NCBI RefSeq assembly: GCF_014222285.1
Contig: NZ_JACKZS010000014.1
Span: 1-64,000 of the forward strand
Source: Nostoc sp. UCD121
Lineage (GTDB): Bacteria; Cyanobacteriota; Cyanobacteriia; Cyanobacteriales; Nostocaceae
Reading direction: 5' to 3'
DNA: 64,000 nucleotides
Every line of letters begins with the position of its first letter. Positions within the stretch are counted from its first letter, which is position 1. This document shows positions 56,435 through 64,000 of this stretch, piece by piece. A model generated the notes under the pieces. That model was not told the DNA's origin and did no database searches. It saw only the letters and a program-made list of their open reading frames with translations. Position numbers and translations under genes: made by a program.

Positions 56435-58422
56435 ACTAATCTCCTTTGTTTAACTGTGGCAATTTCTTTGGTTAGTAATTCAGCTATTTCCGCGTCTGAG
56501 AGTGCTTTTAAGTATGCTGATTCGGTCAGTTCTGCTTTGTTTGCAGGCAATTCTACAGACACCAACAGACTTTCTGTGTGCAAATTAGACTCTGGCTTTG
56601 TCTTGGCTAATTCTGTCGATTGGGGAATTTTTTGACTGGCTAGGTGGCGTGCTAAAGATTCGATGGTGGAGAAGTTCCAAACTATAGTTGCTTCTAAGGG
56701 ATATCCCAACCATTCACTCAATTCTTGGGCTAACTTGACAGCCCTAACGGAATCTAATCCATAATCAGCAAATGACTTACTTTGGTCGATTGACTGGGCT
56801 GCTACTGCCAATTTTCTCACGACCCAATCCATAATCCAGTTTTCGATCAATTCGGCAGTTTGATAAGAGACATTTACCGACGCAGATGTCTGAGTTTTGC
56901 TAACCACAGTACTATGGGAAGGTGTAGCAGAATTTTCTTGCCTTAGTAGCCGCTTGAGTATTTTGCCAGTCGGGTTCTTGGGGATCGAGGAGACAAATTC
57001 GACGGCACTAGGAACTTTATATTTAGCCAATTTCTGGTAACAGAAGGCAATTATTTCTTCTTCTGTAACCGCTTGGTCTGGTTTGAGGACAACACTAGCC
57101 TTAACCTGTTCACCTAATACTGAATCTGGTACACCGTAGACAGCTACCTCTGCAACACCTGGATGCTGGTAAATAACATTTTCAACTTCGGCTGGGTATA
57201 CCTTTAATCCACCGTTGTTGATCATATCTTTGAGGCGGTCAACGATGTAAAAGTAGCCCAATTCGTCTATTTGACCAATGTCACCGGTGTGAAACCATCC
57301 GTTCTTAATGGCTTTGGCAGTTTCAGCCGGTCGATTCCAGTAACCTAGCATGACATTGACACCGCGAATAACAATTTCGCCGAGTTCACCAGGGGCAACT
57401 TCGCAACCATCATCGAGGCTGACAATCTTCATCTCGACATTTTCAATTGGTGAACCAATAGAACCCAGTTTGTACCTCAATTCGTGGTTATAACTAGCTA
57501 AGGGTGATGTTTCTGTAAGGCCATACCCTTGGTTGATGACTTTACCAAACTTGTCTTGCCAACGTTTGGCAATTTCTACAGGCAAACCTGCGGCCGCAGA
57601 GAAGTAGTAACGCACTGAATCCAAATCGCGGATAGATGCTTTATCGCATAAAAGAATAAAAGTAGTGGGAACACCAAAAAAGATTGTAATATTATATTCG
57701 CTTATAGTTGTCAGTACCGTTTCTGGGTCGAATGATCGCTGTAAAACGATAGTTGCACAGGTATTCAGTCCACTATTGAGAACTGCGTTCTGCCCGAAAC
57801 AGTGGAACATCGGTAAAAATAGTAAAATTTGATCATTAGGGCGCATTTCGCAACAGTGATTCATTGAGTGCATATTAGAAATCACATTGCCATGAGATAA
57901 AGTAGCGCCTTTAGGAAAACCTGTTGTACCAGAAGTATAAAGAATCGCCGCCGGATCATCACGTTCCATCTCCACAGCACGGGCGCTAGACGAAGCATTT
58001 GCCATGAATTCACTCAATGCGATCGCGTCAGTTGCTTTCCCCTCAGCAATTAAGATGTGCTTGAGGTGCGGTAAATCCTGCTTGGGCAATTTTTCTCGCA
58101 GCGTTTCTGTGGTTACGAGTATAACTGCTCCACAGTCATTGAGAATAAACTTGAGTTCATCGCTTTGCAGACTTGGGTTAATGGAAACTGCGATCGCCCC
58201 AATCTTGAGAATCCCCAGATAGGAAATAACAAATTCAGGAATATTTGGTAATAATAATGCTATGCGATCGCCACGCTCAATCCCTAACCCCAGTAAAGCA
58301 TTGGCAAACCGATTTGCCATTTCATTCAGTTGTTTATAAGTAAAATATAAGCCTTCAAAAATGAGCGCTGGTTTGTTAGGAAAAAGGCAGCAACCACGCT
58401 CCACATTTTGGGAAATATTCAT
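56431..58422 (-). CDS. Acyl-activating ligase with C-terminal carrier domain
   Basis: A 663-residue loading enzyme. The ANL-superfamily ligase (about residues 1-500) has ILYTSGTTGFPKGATLS (about 158-174), YGLTETSPL (about 301-309), the hinge/Asp block GWFHTGDIGQ, and the catalytic Lys in NPTGKILKRL (about 490). A carrier domain follows (GLDSVRAVKLAQ, about 558), then a short tail AYLKALSDAEIAELLTKEI that resembles ACP-to-KS docking helices. It lacks the FAAL insertion. Sitting directly after a phenylalanine ammonia-lyase, its most likely substrate is cinnamate, loaded on its own carrier and passed to PKS1. The stop overlaps the PKS1 start by 4 bp. Confidence 0.9.
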   Translation of the reverse strand: MNISQNVERGCCLFPNKPALIFEGLYFTYKQLNEMANRFANALLGLGIERGDRIALLLPNIPEFVISYLGILKIGAIAVSINPSLQSDELKFILNDCGAVILVTTETLREKLPKQDLPHLKHILIAEGKATDAIALSEFMANASSSARAVEMERDDPAAILYTSGTTGFPKGATLSHGNVISNMHSMNHCCEMRPNDQILLFLPMFHCFGQNAVLNSGLNTCATIVLQRSFDPETVLTTISEYNITIFFGVPTTFILLCDKASIRDLDSVRYYFSAAAGLPVEIAKRWQDKFGKVINQGYGLTETSPLASYNHELRYKLGSIGSPIENVEMKIVSLDDGCEVAPGELGEIVIRGVNVMLGYWNRPAETAKAIKNGWFHTGDIGQIDELGYFYIVDRLKDMINNGGLKVYPAEVENVIYQHPGVAEVAVYGVPDSVLGEQVKASVVLKPDQAVTEEEIIAFCYQKLAKYKVPSAVEFVSSIPKNPTGKILKRLLRQENSATPSHSTVVSKTQTSASVNVSYQTAELIENWIMDWVVRKLAVAAQSIDQSKSFADYGLDSVRAVKLAQELSEWLGYPLEATIVWNFSTIESLARHLASQKIPQSTELAKTKPESNLHTESLLVSVELPANKAELTESAYLKALSDAEIAELLTKEIATVKQRRLV

Positions 58423-58460
58423 AAAAGTTGTTGCAAGATTTAAGTTGTAGCTCTTGTTGT

Positions 58461-58492
58461 ACTTATCGCCTTGATGTAGAGAATTTATGCAA
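58461..58492 (-). promoter_or_regulatory. Cluster element copy C, upstream of the ligase-PKS1 unit
   Basis: Coding strand TTGCATAAAT, 14 bases, CGATAAGT, then ACAACAAGAGC as in copy B. The gene-proximal edge lies 39 bp from the ligase ATG, which makes it the closest copy and best suited as a core promoter. It sits just behind the PAL terminator hairpin. Confidence 0.75.
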
Positions 58493-58507
58493 TAAGTGGA
58501 TGAAATT

Positions 58508-58543
58508 AGTAAACAGTCAACTGATAATTGTTGACTGTTTACT
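58508..58543 (-). terminator. Hairpin after PAL
   Basis: AGTAAACAGTCAAC and GTTGACTGTTTACT form a perfect 14-bp stem with an 8-nt loop, about 22 bp past the PAL stop. It separates PAL from the ligase unit and abuts element copy C. T-run is weak on the minus strand (AATTTC). Confidence 0.7.
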
Positions 58544-58565
58544 ATTCATTATTGGCTAATAACTG

Positions 58566-60257
58566 TTAACAGATATCTTGAACTGCTTTCACAATCAAAC
58601 CACCAGCCGCGATATCAGCAGAAATCCGGGCAATATGCTCATCCAGACCTTGCTCATTATCATTCCAAATATATGGGCGATCTGAAGTTGGTTTTTGTCC
58701 AACTACGTGGCGGACTGCTGAATACAACCGCTCAGTTGCAGGTGATAGACAGACGCGTGCATCGTAATGACCAGTCTTTTTATATGTGCGGAGGTCAACA
58801 GCTTGGACTCCAAACATGAGAGCGATCGCCATATAATTCTGGAATATATCAACAGAACGGCGGGCTAGAGTCGCTGAAGTGTATCCTTGACTGTTGATGT
58901 TCTGATTAAATTGTTCCGCATGGGTAGGAAAGCGATCGGCGATAGAATTTCCATAGAAGGTCAACAGTGGCATAATTGAGTTACCGCATATTTGCAGACC
59001 TTTGAGTCCCATATTGACTTTACGTTCTTGGTTGCCAAGTAAAGATGGTGGTAGTCCATTGCTAAACTCCGGTGAGGCGAGGAGGGCAATTTGCACATCC
59101 AAATGTTTAGCCATTAGCCCAATGTAGTAACGCAGGTGATCCATTCCCACACCCACGTACTGTCCGAGAAAATTGCCTCCATGATAGCTAGCTTGGTTAT
59201 TCACATCAATCAGTGGGTTATCAGTCACTGAGTTTATTTCGATTTCGATTTGTTTGGCAATCTGGGAAATCCCATCAACAATGGGCCCCAAATACTGGGG
59301 AAGGCATCGGAGTGAGTAACGATCTTGAATTAATTCGTGATCACGATAATCATGTTTACCATCTAATTCATCACGAACTAGCTGGGAATTTGCTAGCAAA
59401 GAAATCATCTGATCTGCTGCCCATAATTGACCAGGATGTGGTTTGGAATTATGGATAAATGGATGGAATGATTGATTGGTTCCGTTTAAAGCTTGGATAT
59501 CTAGAGCGTGAACGCCCATAGCGATCGCAGTTAAAATTTGAGTATCGTAGACGCAGTTTGCTGCAATGCCCGTCATTACTGAAGTGCCGTTCATCATCGC
59601 CAAGCCTTCCTTCGGCAACAATGTCAGGGGTGACAAATTCAGCTGACTTAGGGCTGTCGGTGCATCCATCTCTTTACCGTTGAAGTCAACCTTAAAACTG
59701 GGATCTAAGCCTATCAGTGAACCAGTAATGTAGGATAGTGGCACTAAATCACCACTTGCACCAATTGAGCCAAACTCATACACATACGGTGTAACACCAG
59801 CGTTGAGAAAAGTTTCCATGCGCTTGATAAGTTCCAGCCTGATGCCAGATGCACCATGCATGTGAGAGTTTGCACGTAAGAGCATAGCTGCACGTACATC
59901 CGCCAAGGGTAATTTGTTACCTGCACCTGTTTTCAGGAACCAAACTAAGTTGGTTTGGAGTTCAGATGCTTGTTCACGGGATATGGCAACATTGGCCATA
60001 CCACCAAAGCCAGATGTCACTCCGTAAATTGGCTCCCCAGATTCAACAGCATTATTAATGTAATCACAAGATGCGTGAATATTCTGCAAAACGTCTGCGT
60101 TATCGGTTAAAGACACTAATGCGCCATTGCGTGCTACCCTTGCAACATCATTGATTGTGAGTTTCTGATTACCAATAATTACATTGGCAGAGGAATTTCC
60201 AGTGAAAGAAAATTGTTGAGATAAGGTTTTGCTTTGTGCTTGAGATAGTGTCTTCAT
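58566..60257 (-). CDS. pal: Phenylalanine ammonia-lyase
   Basis: A 563-residue MIO-dependent ammonia-lyase that turns L-phenylalanine into trans-cinnamate and ammonia. The prosthetic-group triad Ala-Ser-Gly lies in FGSIGASGDLVPLSY (about residue 167). The substrate selectivity pair is Phe-Leu (NLVWFLKTG, about 107-108); tyrosine lyases have His there, so this is PAL rather than TAL or HAL. The start MKTLSQAQSK and the body match the Anabaena variabilis PAL I remember, except for a C-terminus about four residues shorter (VQDIC). It heads the cinnamate route of the cluster. The frame is open 12 codons further upstream without a better start. Confidence 0.96.
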   Translation of the reverse strand: MKTLSQAQSKTLSQQFSFTGNSSANVIIGNQKLTINDVARVARNGALVSLTDNADVLQNIHASCDYINNAVESGEPIYGVTSGFGGMANVAISREQASELQTNLVWFLKTGAGNKLPLADVRAAMLLRANSHMHGASGIRLELIKRMETFLNAGVTPYVYEFGSIGASGDLVPLSYITGSLIGLDPSFKVDFNGKEMDAPTALSQLNLSPLTLLPKEGLAMMNGTSVMTGIAANCVYDTQILTAIAMGVHALDIQALNGTNQSFHPFIHNSKPHPGQLWAADQMISLLANSQLVRDELDGKHDYRDHELIQDRYSLRCLPQYLGPIVDGISQIAKQIEIEINSVTDNPLIDVNNQASYHGGNFLGQYVGVGMDHLRYYIGLMAKHLDVQIALLASPEFSNGLPPSLLGNQERKVNMGLKGLQICGNSIMPLLTFYGNSIADRFPTHAEQFNQNINSQGYTSATLARRSVDIFQNYMAIALMFGVQAVDLRTYKKTGHYDARVCLSPATERLYSAVRHVVGQKPTSDRPYIWNDNEQGLDEHIARISADIAAGGLIVKAVQDIC

Positions 60258-60740
60258 ACAGGGATTATGTTTAACTTGTAGTAGGTATTGCAATTAACTT
60301 AACTTTTGTTTTTTGCTGAGAGTATTTGGCATAACATTTCAGCAAATACAAATTGATATTTAGCTAGCATCAGTGTTTTAACGAAGCAGTCATTCTCCAT
60401 GATTGAAACTTTCGAGAATAATTTTTGGAGAAGTTCACGTAAGAATTAACCAAAAAATTAGCCATCTGTTTCAATTTTTTTGCTCATATATTGATGACAG
60501 AGATTCCGTTTGTTGTGTTTTGAAATTACAACATGAGAGAATAAAACTTGTAATCGTTTGTTCGGTAATTGAACTGTTATATATTTATCTGGAGTAAGTA
60601 AAAGATTTATGCAACTATTCCATAAATTTTACTTTATTTATTTTACTTACTTGCATCCTCATATATTAAAAGCTTTACGTGGAATAGGTTTCGCCTATTT
60701 CGGTCTCTACGATACTGATACAGCACGGTATAAACAGCAC

Positions 60741-60799
60741 AATCATTTAAAATCCGTGAAAAGCTCATATAGTAAACTTTTCACGGATTTTAAATGATT
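60741..60799. repeat. 23-bp perfect inverted repeat, 13-nt loop
   Basis: AATCATTTAAAATCCGTGAA (plus AAG) at 60741-60763 is exactly complementary to 60777-60799. Such a long perfect stem with A/T-rich base could terminate transcripts from the MFS side (stop at 61279) before PAL, or be a small mobile-element trace. No homologous copy elsewhere in the window. Confidence 0.8.
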
Positions 60800-60859
60800 A
60801 GATATTTTCTTACTCGAAAATGCCTAACAACATAAGTAAGTTGGCGTTAAAAACTAAGT

Positions 60860-60880
60860 ATATTTACGAAACGTAAATAT
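60860..60880. promoter_or_regulatory. Operator-like inverted repeat ATATTTACG-AAA-CGTAAATAT
   Basis: A perfect 9-bp inverted repeat with 3-nt centre, about 600 bp upstream of the PAL start. Its size and symmetry suit a dimeric repressor or activator. The distance to PAL is long, so its target is uncertain. Confidence 0.45.
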
Positions 60881-61278
60881 GCTTAAAACCCTTACTAATG
60901 ACAAAGGACAGTCTTAGCCAGTTAGCTTTAATTTCACCGACCTACTTAGCTTAATCAAATCAAGCCGCATCCGACAATTATGTAACTCGATATTAGTAGG
61001 TAGCAAAAACTTGGTTAACTTTCTGTTTCTGTAACTTTATGCTGAAGGCTATTATTTACCTTTAACTTACTTTTTCATGTTGTTCTTACTCCACCTATAT
61101 CTAGACTAATCAGCGTTATTAAAGTATTAGGTTATGGAACAGTAACGAAAGTGCCATTTACTATAATCTGAGTTGGCTCAGGAACATTTGATTATAGATC
61201 AATTATGACACTTCCAGAAAGGGATAATATGCCATTAGCATCAGTGAATCTTTCCTCTTCACCAGTGATATTGACGAG

Positions 61279-62448
61279 TTAAGTAATTCGGAACGGAAAT
61301 TTTTTATTCTGTCTGCCCACATAAAACAAAAATATAGCAAAGATGATTATTGTCAAGCTAAATATATAACCATCACCAAAAAATTTGATGGCTAAAGATG
61401 AAGCAATAGGCCCAGCAGTACATCCGAAACTATATATAGCTGTGAACAAAGCACTTCCAGAAGATAGTTCATTTCTAGAAAGTTTTGCTCCAATTAATGC
61501 CATTGCTAAGGGAAAAATCGGACTGATACTAGCTCCAGCAATAAATGCAAATATCTGGGTAGCAGTGGAGTCTTGAATCAATGAAAGAGATAAAAATGAC
61601 AATATTACGATAGACACGCTCATAAAAAGAACTTTGAGTCTGCCGAATTTGTCTGCTATGTGAGTAACTGGAACAGTAGAGAGCAAGCCGCCAACTACAA
61701 ATACAGCAAAGGTATAGCCGATCTGCTCTATATTGTAATTTTGTCGTAGCAGATAAACCGGATATAAAGAAACTAGCGTTGATTCGGCAAAACCATAGGC
61801 AAATGCACCCTGAAGAGGAAGTTTCAGCTTGTTGAAAATTCCAGAACGTGAAGATTGTTGAAAAACTACTGCTTTATCTGGTAGAGCTATCCACACCACA
61901 ATTACGCCGCTAAAAATTAAAGCACTACCCAACAAAAATGAAAGTTTTGGTGAAACATTATAGAAAGCAGAACCAATTACTGGGCCAATACCAAATCCAA
62001 AAGTAAAAGCTAGAGCATTCAAACCATTGACGATCGCTCGATTACCTTCATGACAAAAGTGATTCAATGCAGTGTTTCCACTGACTAGATATAAACAACA
62101 AGCAATGCCCATAACAGCACGTATTATAAACCATAAAGGCATTGATGTCGTCATAGTGAACAAAGGAGCGCTAATACCCATCATTGTCAAGCCAAGCATC
62201 ATAGTTTTACGAAGCCCCAACTTGGGTAATACTTTTACTACGAACGGTGTTCCCAAAGCTATGACTAGAAAATACACCGTAGAATTTGCTCCTATCCATA
62301 AATCATCAACTTGATGTTGCGCCATTAATGTTGAGATAAAGGGATTAAATAGCCCTATAGAAATACCAGACAAAAAAGCTATGCTATACAAAGCTGGTAA
62401 TCCAGTAGAAAAAGGGGAATTCGATTTCGTCGAGATCAATTCTGTCAT
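61279..62448 (-). CDS. Major facilitator superfamily transporter
   Basis: A 389-residue MFS protein with about twelve helices. The loop after helix 2 has KVLPKLGLRKTMMLGL (motif A-like, with GLRK), and helix 4 has FIIRAVMGIACCLYLVSGN. The second half has HIADKFGRLKVLFMS (motif A repeat). The start is set at MTELISTK; the frame is open 20 codons further (an extension with histidines and no membrane character). It lies between the type II thioesterase and PAL and is the obvious candidate exporter for the cluster product. Confidence 0.88.
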   Translation of the reverse strand: MTELISTKSNSPFSTGLPALYSIAFLSGISIGLFNPFISTLMAQHQVDDLWIGANSTVYFLVIALGTPFVVKVLPKLGLRKTMMLGLTMMGISAPLFTMTTSMPLWFIIRAVMGIACCLYLVSGNTALNHFCHEGNRAIVNGLNALAFTFGFGIGPVIGSAFYNVSPKLSFLLGSALIFSGVIVVWIALPDKAVVFQQSSRSGIFNKLKLPLQGAFAYGFAESTLVSLYPVYLLRQNYNIEQIGYTFAVFVVGGLLSTVPVTHIADKFGRLKVLFMSVSIVILSFLSLSLIQDSTATQIFAFIAGASISPIFPLAMALIGAKLSRNELSSGSALFTAIYSFGCTAGPIASSLAIKFFGDGYIFSLTIIIFAIFLFYVGRQNKKFPFRIT

Positions 62449-62634
62449 AAAACTTGAGGATAATTGATAAATTACATGGTTTAAGTGCATGGGATAAATA
62501 TGATGCAAGCAATCTTGTTATCGCAAAATTTCTACGCAAAATATAAATAGTCATTTTTGCAATAAACTTATTTTTTGCACTTTATTCAAATAGATTTAGC
62601 TACTTACAAAAGTATAGATTTGGATTTCAAATTA

Positions 62635-63411
62635 TTAATTTTTGTTTATAGCTACTAAGTGATGTAAATGTTGGGATAATGACTGCAAAAAGAGTGATTG
62701 AGAATTATACAAAAAGAAATGATCTCCAGGAAACATTTGCAGGTTGAAGTAACTACTAGTCTGTTCACGCCAAGCTTCTAAAGCATCAACTTTAATTGCT
62801 TTATCCTGCAAACCTCCAAATACAGAGATTGGGCATTCTAGTGGTATTTCACTTTTGTAAATGTATGTCTCTAGTATCGTAAAGTCTGCTCGCAGACAAG
62901 GCAAGAAAAGTTGTAACATTTGTTCATTCTGCAAAATCTCCTTGGGAATTGCATTGTAACGATCGCAAAGTTTCGCCAGGAATTTAGCTTCAGGCATTTT
63001 GTGAATAAACGGTTTGAGAATTGGTTGTTGGGGAGCAGGGCAACAAGCAGCAAATAAATGAACAGGGCTAAGATTATATTCATAACGGAGTAGACGTGCT
63101 ATCTCAAAGCCAAGTGTTGCACCCATACTATGACCAAAAAAAGCAAATGACATATTCAGATACGGTCTAATTTTTGATGCCAAAGTTTGAATAAGAGGTA
63201 AAAAATTGGTATATGAGGGTTCTTGCAATCGACGGCCTCTTCCAGGAAGTTGAACTAAGTAAACCTCTACATCCTTTGATAATTTGTTTGTCCATGTACT
63301 ATATGTTGAAGTTGTACCCCCCGCACATGGAAAACAGAATAAGCGAAGTTGGGCCTTTGGATTAAGCTGAGGGCAGCTAATCCAAGGATCAACTATTAGT
63401 CTTGCTGTCAT
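62635..63411 (-). CDS. Type II thioesterase
   Basis: A 258-residue alpha/beta hydrolase of the GrsT/RifR type that clears misprimed or stalled chains from PKS and NRPS carrier domains. LFCFPCAGGTTSTYSTW opens the family, YLVQLPGRGRRLQEP follows, the nucleophile Ser lies in FFGHSMGATLGFEIARLL (about residue 95), the Asp in VFGGLQDKAI and the His in FPGDHFFLY. No domain attached. It is the first gene of the cluster. Since the NRPS has no integrated thioesterase, it may also assist release, but this is inferred. Confidence 0.93.
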   Translation of the reverse strand: MTARLIVDPWISCPQLNPKAQLRLFCFPCAGGTTSTYSTWTNKLSKDVEVYLVQLPGRGRRLQEPSYTNFLPLIQTLASKIRPYLNMSFAFFGHSMGATLGFEIARLLRYEYNLSPVHLFAACCPAPQQPILKPFIHKMPEAKFLAKLCDRYNAIPKEILQNEQMLQLFLPCLRADFTILETYIYKSEIPLECPISVFGGLQDKAIKVDALEAWREQTSSYFNLQMFPGDHFFLYNSQSLFLQSLSQHLHHLVAINKN

Positions 63412-63778
63412 AAAATTATGTGTGTAATCTGAAAAATTTTGTTATAAAGCCTAACCCTATTTCTTTACCAGACTGTGGTAATTGCTATTAAATAGAGATA
63501 ACTAAATAGTAAAACCAAAAAATTTTAATGCCTGAGACATTGCCAATCATATTTGATTCTTCCCGTCAGTTTTATCAGTTATTAAAACTTAAAAGTTAAT
63601 TTTTTGTTTGCTCTTATAATACTTATCGCCCTTCTCTGGGTTATTTATGCAAAACACCAAAATCTCCAGCAAATAAAATTTGATTGGTGAAGCGTCGATG
63701 CTGTATATCGCATGGACGACAGCGAACACTTGGTTGGTGCAGCAACCATGAAATGGCGCAGCGAAAGATTGCGAAATT
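63412..63778. other. Spacer upstream of the thioesterase, with element copy A
   Basis: A 367-bp spacer. It contains element copy A and the leftovers of an acetyltransferase start (a frame reading EHLVGAATMKWRSE at about 63720-63765). Otherwise AT-rich without genes. Confidence 0.5.
63621..63652 (-). promoter_or_regulatory. Cluster element copy A, upstream of the thioesterase
   Basis: Coding strand TTGCATAAAT, 14 bases, CGATAAGT, followed by ATTATAAGAGC. It lies 210 bp from the thioesterase ATG, the farthest of the four copies. The AAGAGC flank is shared with copies B and C. Confidence 0.72.
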
Positions 63779-64000
63779 ATGGAACTTGGTATAGCCCCTG
63801 AGTTTCAAAGGCAAGGTTTAGGTAAAAAGTTCGTTGCTTGGTTGATTCAAGAGGCGAGGCAACGTGGCAAGAGACAGATACTCGTCGGCACGTCTAATTC
63901 AAGTATCGCCAATATTGCTTTTTATCAAAAGTGCGGATTTCGGATGGATCATGTGCGCCAGGACTACTTTTGGTATTTACCTGAGCCAAGCTACGAAAAC
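63779..64000 (+). pseudogene. GNAT acetyltransferase, 5'-disrupted and cut by window end
   Basis: The frame contains the acetyl-CoA-binding GNAT core ELGIAPEFQRQGLGKKFVAW and IANIAFYQKCGFR, and is still open at the window edge. The normal N-terminal strands are missing in this frame; a piece (HLVGAATMKWRSE) lies upstream in another frame, suggesting a frameshift. It is either a pseudogene or a short variant. Points away from the cluster and probably marks its outer border. Confidence 0.6.

Larger units (their letters stand above)
60258..61278. other. 1-kb spacer upstream of PAL with hairpins and a possible gene relic
   Basis: No intact gene. It contains a 23-bp perfect hairpin (60741-60799), a 9-bp operator-like inverted repeat (60860-60880) and, at 61133-61278 on the minus strand, a short peptide VNITGEEERFTDANGI with an in-frame stop followed by SNVPEPTQIIVNGTF, which could be a relic of a secreted-protein gene. 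PAL's promoter must be here but shows no copy of the four-site cluster element. Confidence 0.55.

Noticed and set aside
56431-58422. Fatty acyl-AMP ligase (FAAL) loading a lipid starter
   Set aside because: No FAAL-specific insertion could be seen between the two halves of the ligase, and a PAL sits directly upstream. A fatty acid remains possible but is less likely.
58566-60257. Histidine or tyrosine ammonia-lyase
   Set aside because: The Phe-Leu selectivity pair and the overall match to the cyanobacterial PALs fit phenylalanine; there are no other histidine-utilisation genes nearby.
60609-60797. 62-codon frame in the PAL upstream region
   Set aside because: Its second half is one arm of the 23-bp perfect hairpin; composition is Phe/Tyr/His-rich from AT-rich DNA. 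Not a gene.
62461-62580. A fifth copy of the bipartite element upstream of the MFS gene
   Set aside because: TTGCGTAG and CGATAACAAGA words are present, but with a different gap (6 or about 29 bases). It is too degenerate to count.

Overview
The window is chromosomal DNA from a filamentous, heterocyst-type cyanobacterium of the Nostoc/Anabaena kind. The evidence is the many GCGATCGC (HIP1) octamers, heptamer tandem repeats between genes (STRRs), the Rubisco factor Raf1, an NblA phycobilisome-degradation protein, a phylloquinone methyltransferase, and a phenylalanine ammonia-lyase that matches, from memory, the characterised Anabaena variabilis/Nostoc enzymes very closely.

Region 1 (1-21.9 kb) is mostly housekeeping. 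It holds the 5' end of a 16S rRNA gene running off the left edge, a DUF445 membrane protein, MenG, a REC-GAF response regulator, Raf1, an AAA ATPase, a UvrD-type helicase, a GNAT acetyltransferase, ChaB, DUF1345 and DUF1499 proteins, a PLP aminotransferase, a single-domain response regulator, a DUF3370 protein, a large membrane protein followed by two tiny single-span ORFs, an MlaE permease and an orphan PotA-like ATPase. A 200-bp MITE-like element with ~32-bp inverted termini lies at 11.84-12.04 kb.

Region 2 (22-31 kb) carries two tandem PBP2 genes separated by a class C serine hydrolase. A ~90-bp remnant of a second hydrolase copy follows the second PBP2, so the two-gene unit was duplicated and then decayed. 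A VanY-type carboxypeptidase, an AEC permease, an IS630 remnant, an alpha/beta hydrolase and nblA follow. From 31.0 to 32.8 kb is a gene graveyard with a 3' fragment of a second DUF3370 gene.

Region 3 (33-63.7 kb, all minus strand) is the notable part: a hybrid PKS/NRPS biosynthetic cluster. In transcription order it has a type II thioesterase, an MFS exporter, phenylalanine ammonia-lyase, an acyl-activating ligase with a carrier domain, PKS1 (KS-AT-DH-KR-ACP), PKS2 (KS-AT-KR-ACP-KS-decayed AT plus a triplicated C-terminal motif) and an NRPS (ACP-C-PCP-A-C; A-domain code reads as serine). Accessory genes follow: a PEP-CTERM-like secreted protein, a DUF4386 membrane protein, an NAD-dependent epimerase and a DAHP synthase. 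The inferred logic is DAHP synthase -> shikimate -> Phe -> cinnamate -> ligase-ACP -> two or three malonyl extensions -> serine, giving a phenyl-polyene-type acyl-serine product.

The strongest new signal is a bipartite element, on the coding strand TTGCRTAAAT-N14-CGATAAGT, with invariant spacing. It lies upstream of four separate transcription units of the cluster (thioesterase, ligase-PKS1, PKS2, NRPS). Two of the four copies sit immediately after terminator-like hairpins. It looks like a cluster-specific promoter or operator. No cluster-situated regulator is visible in the window.
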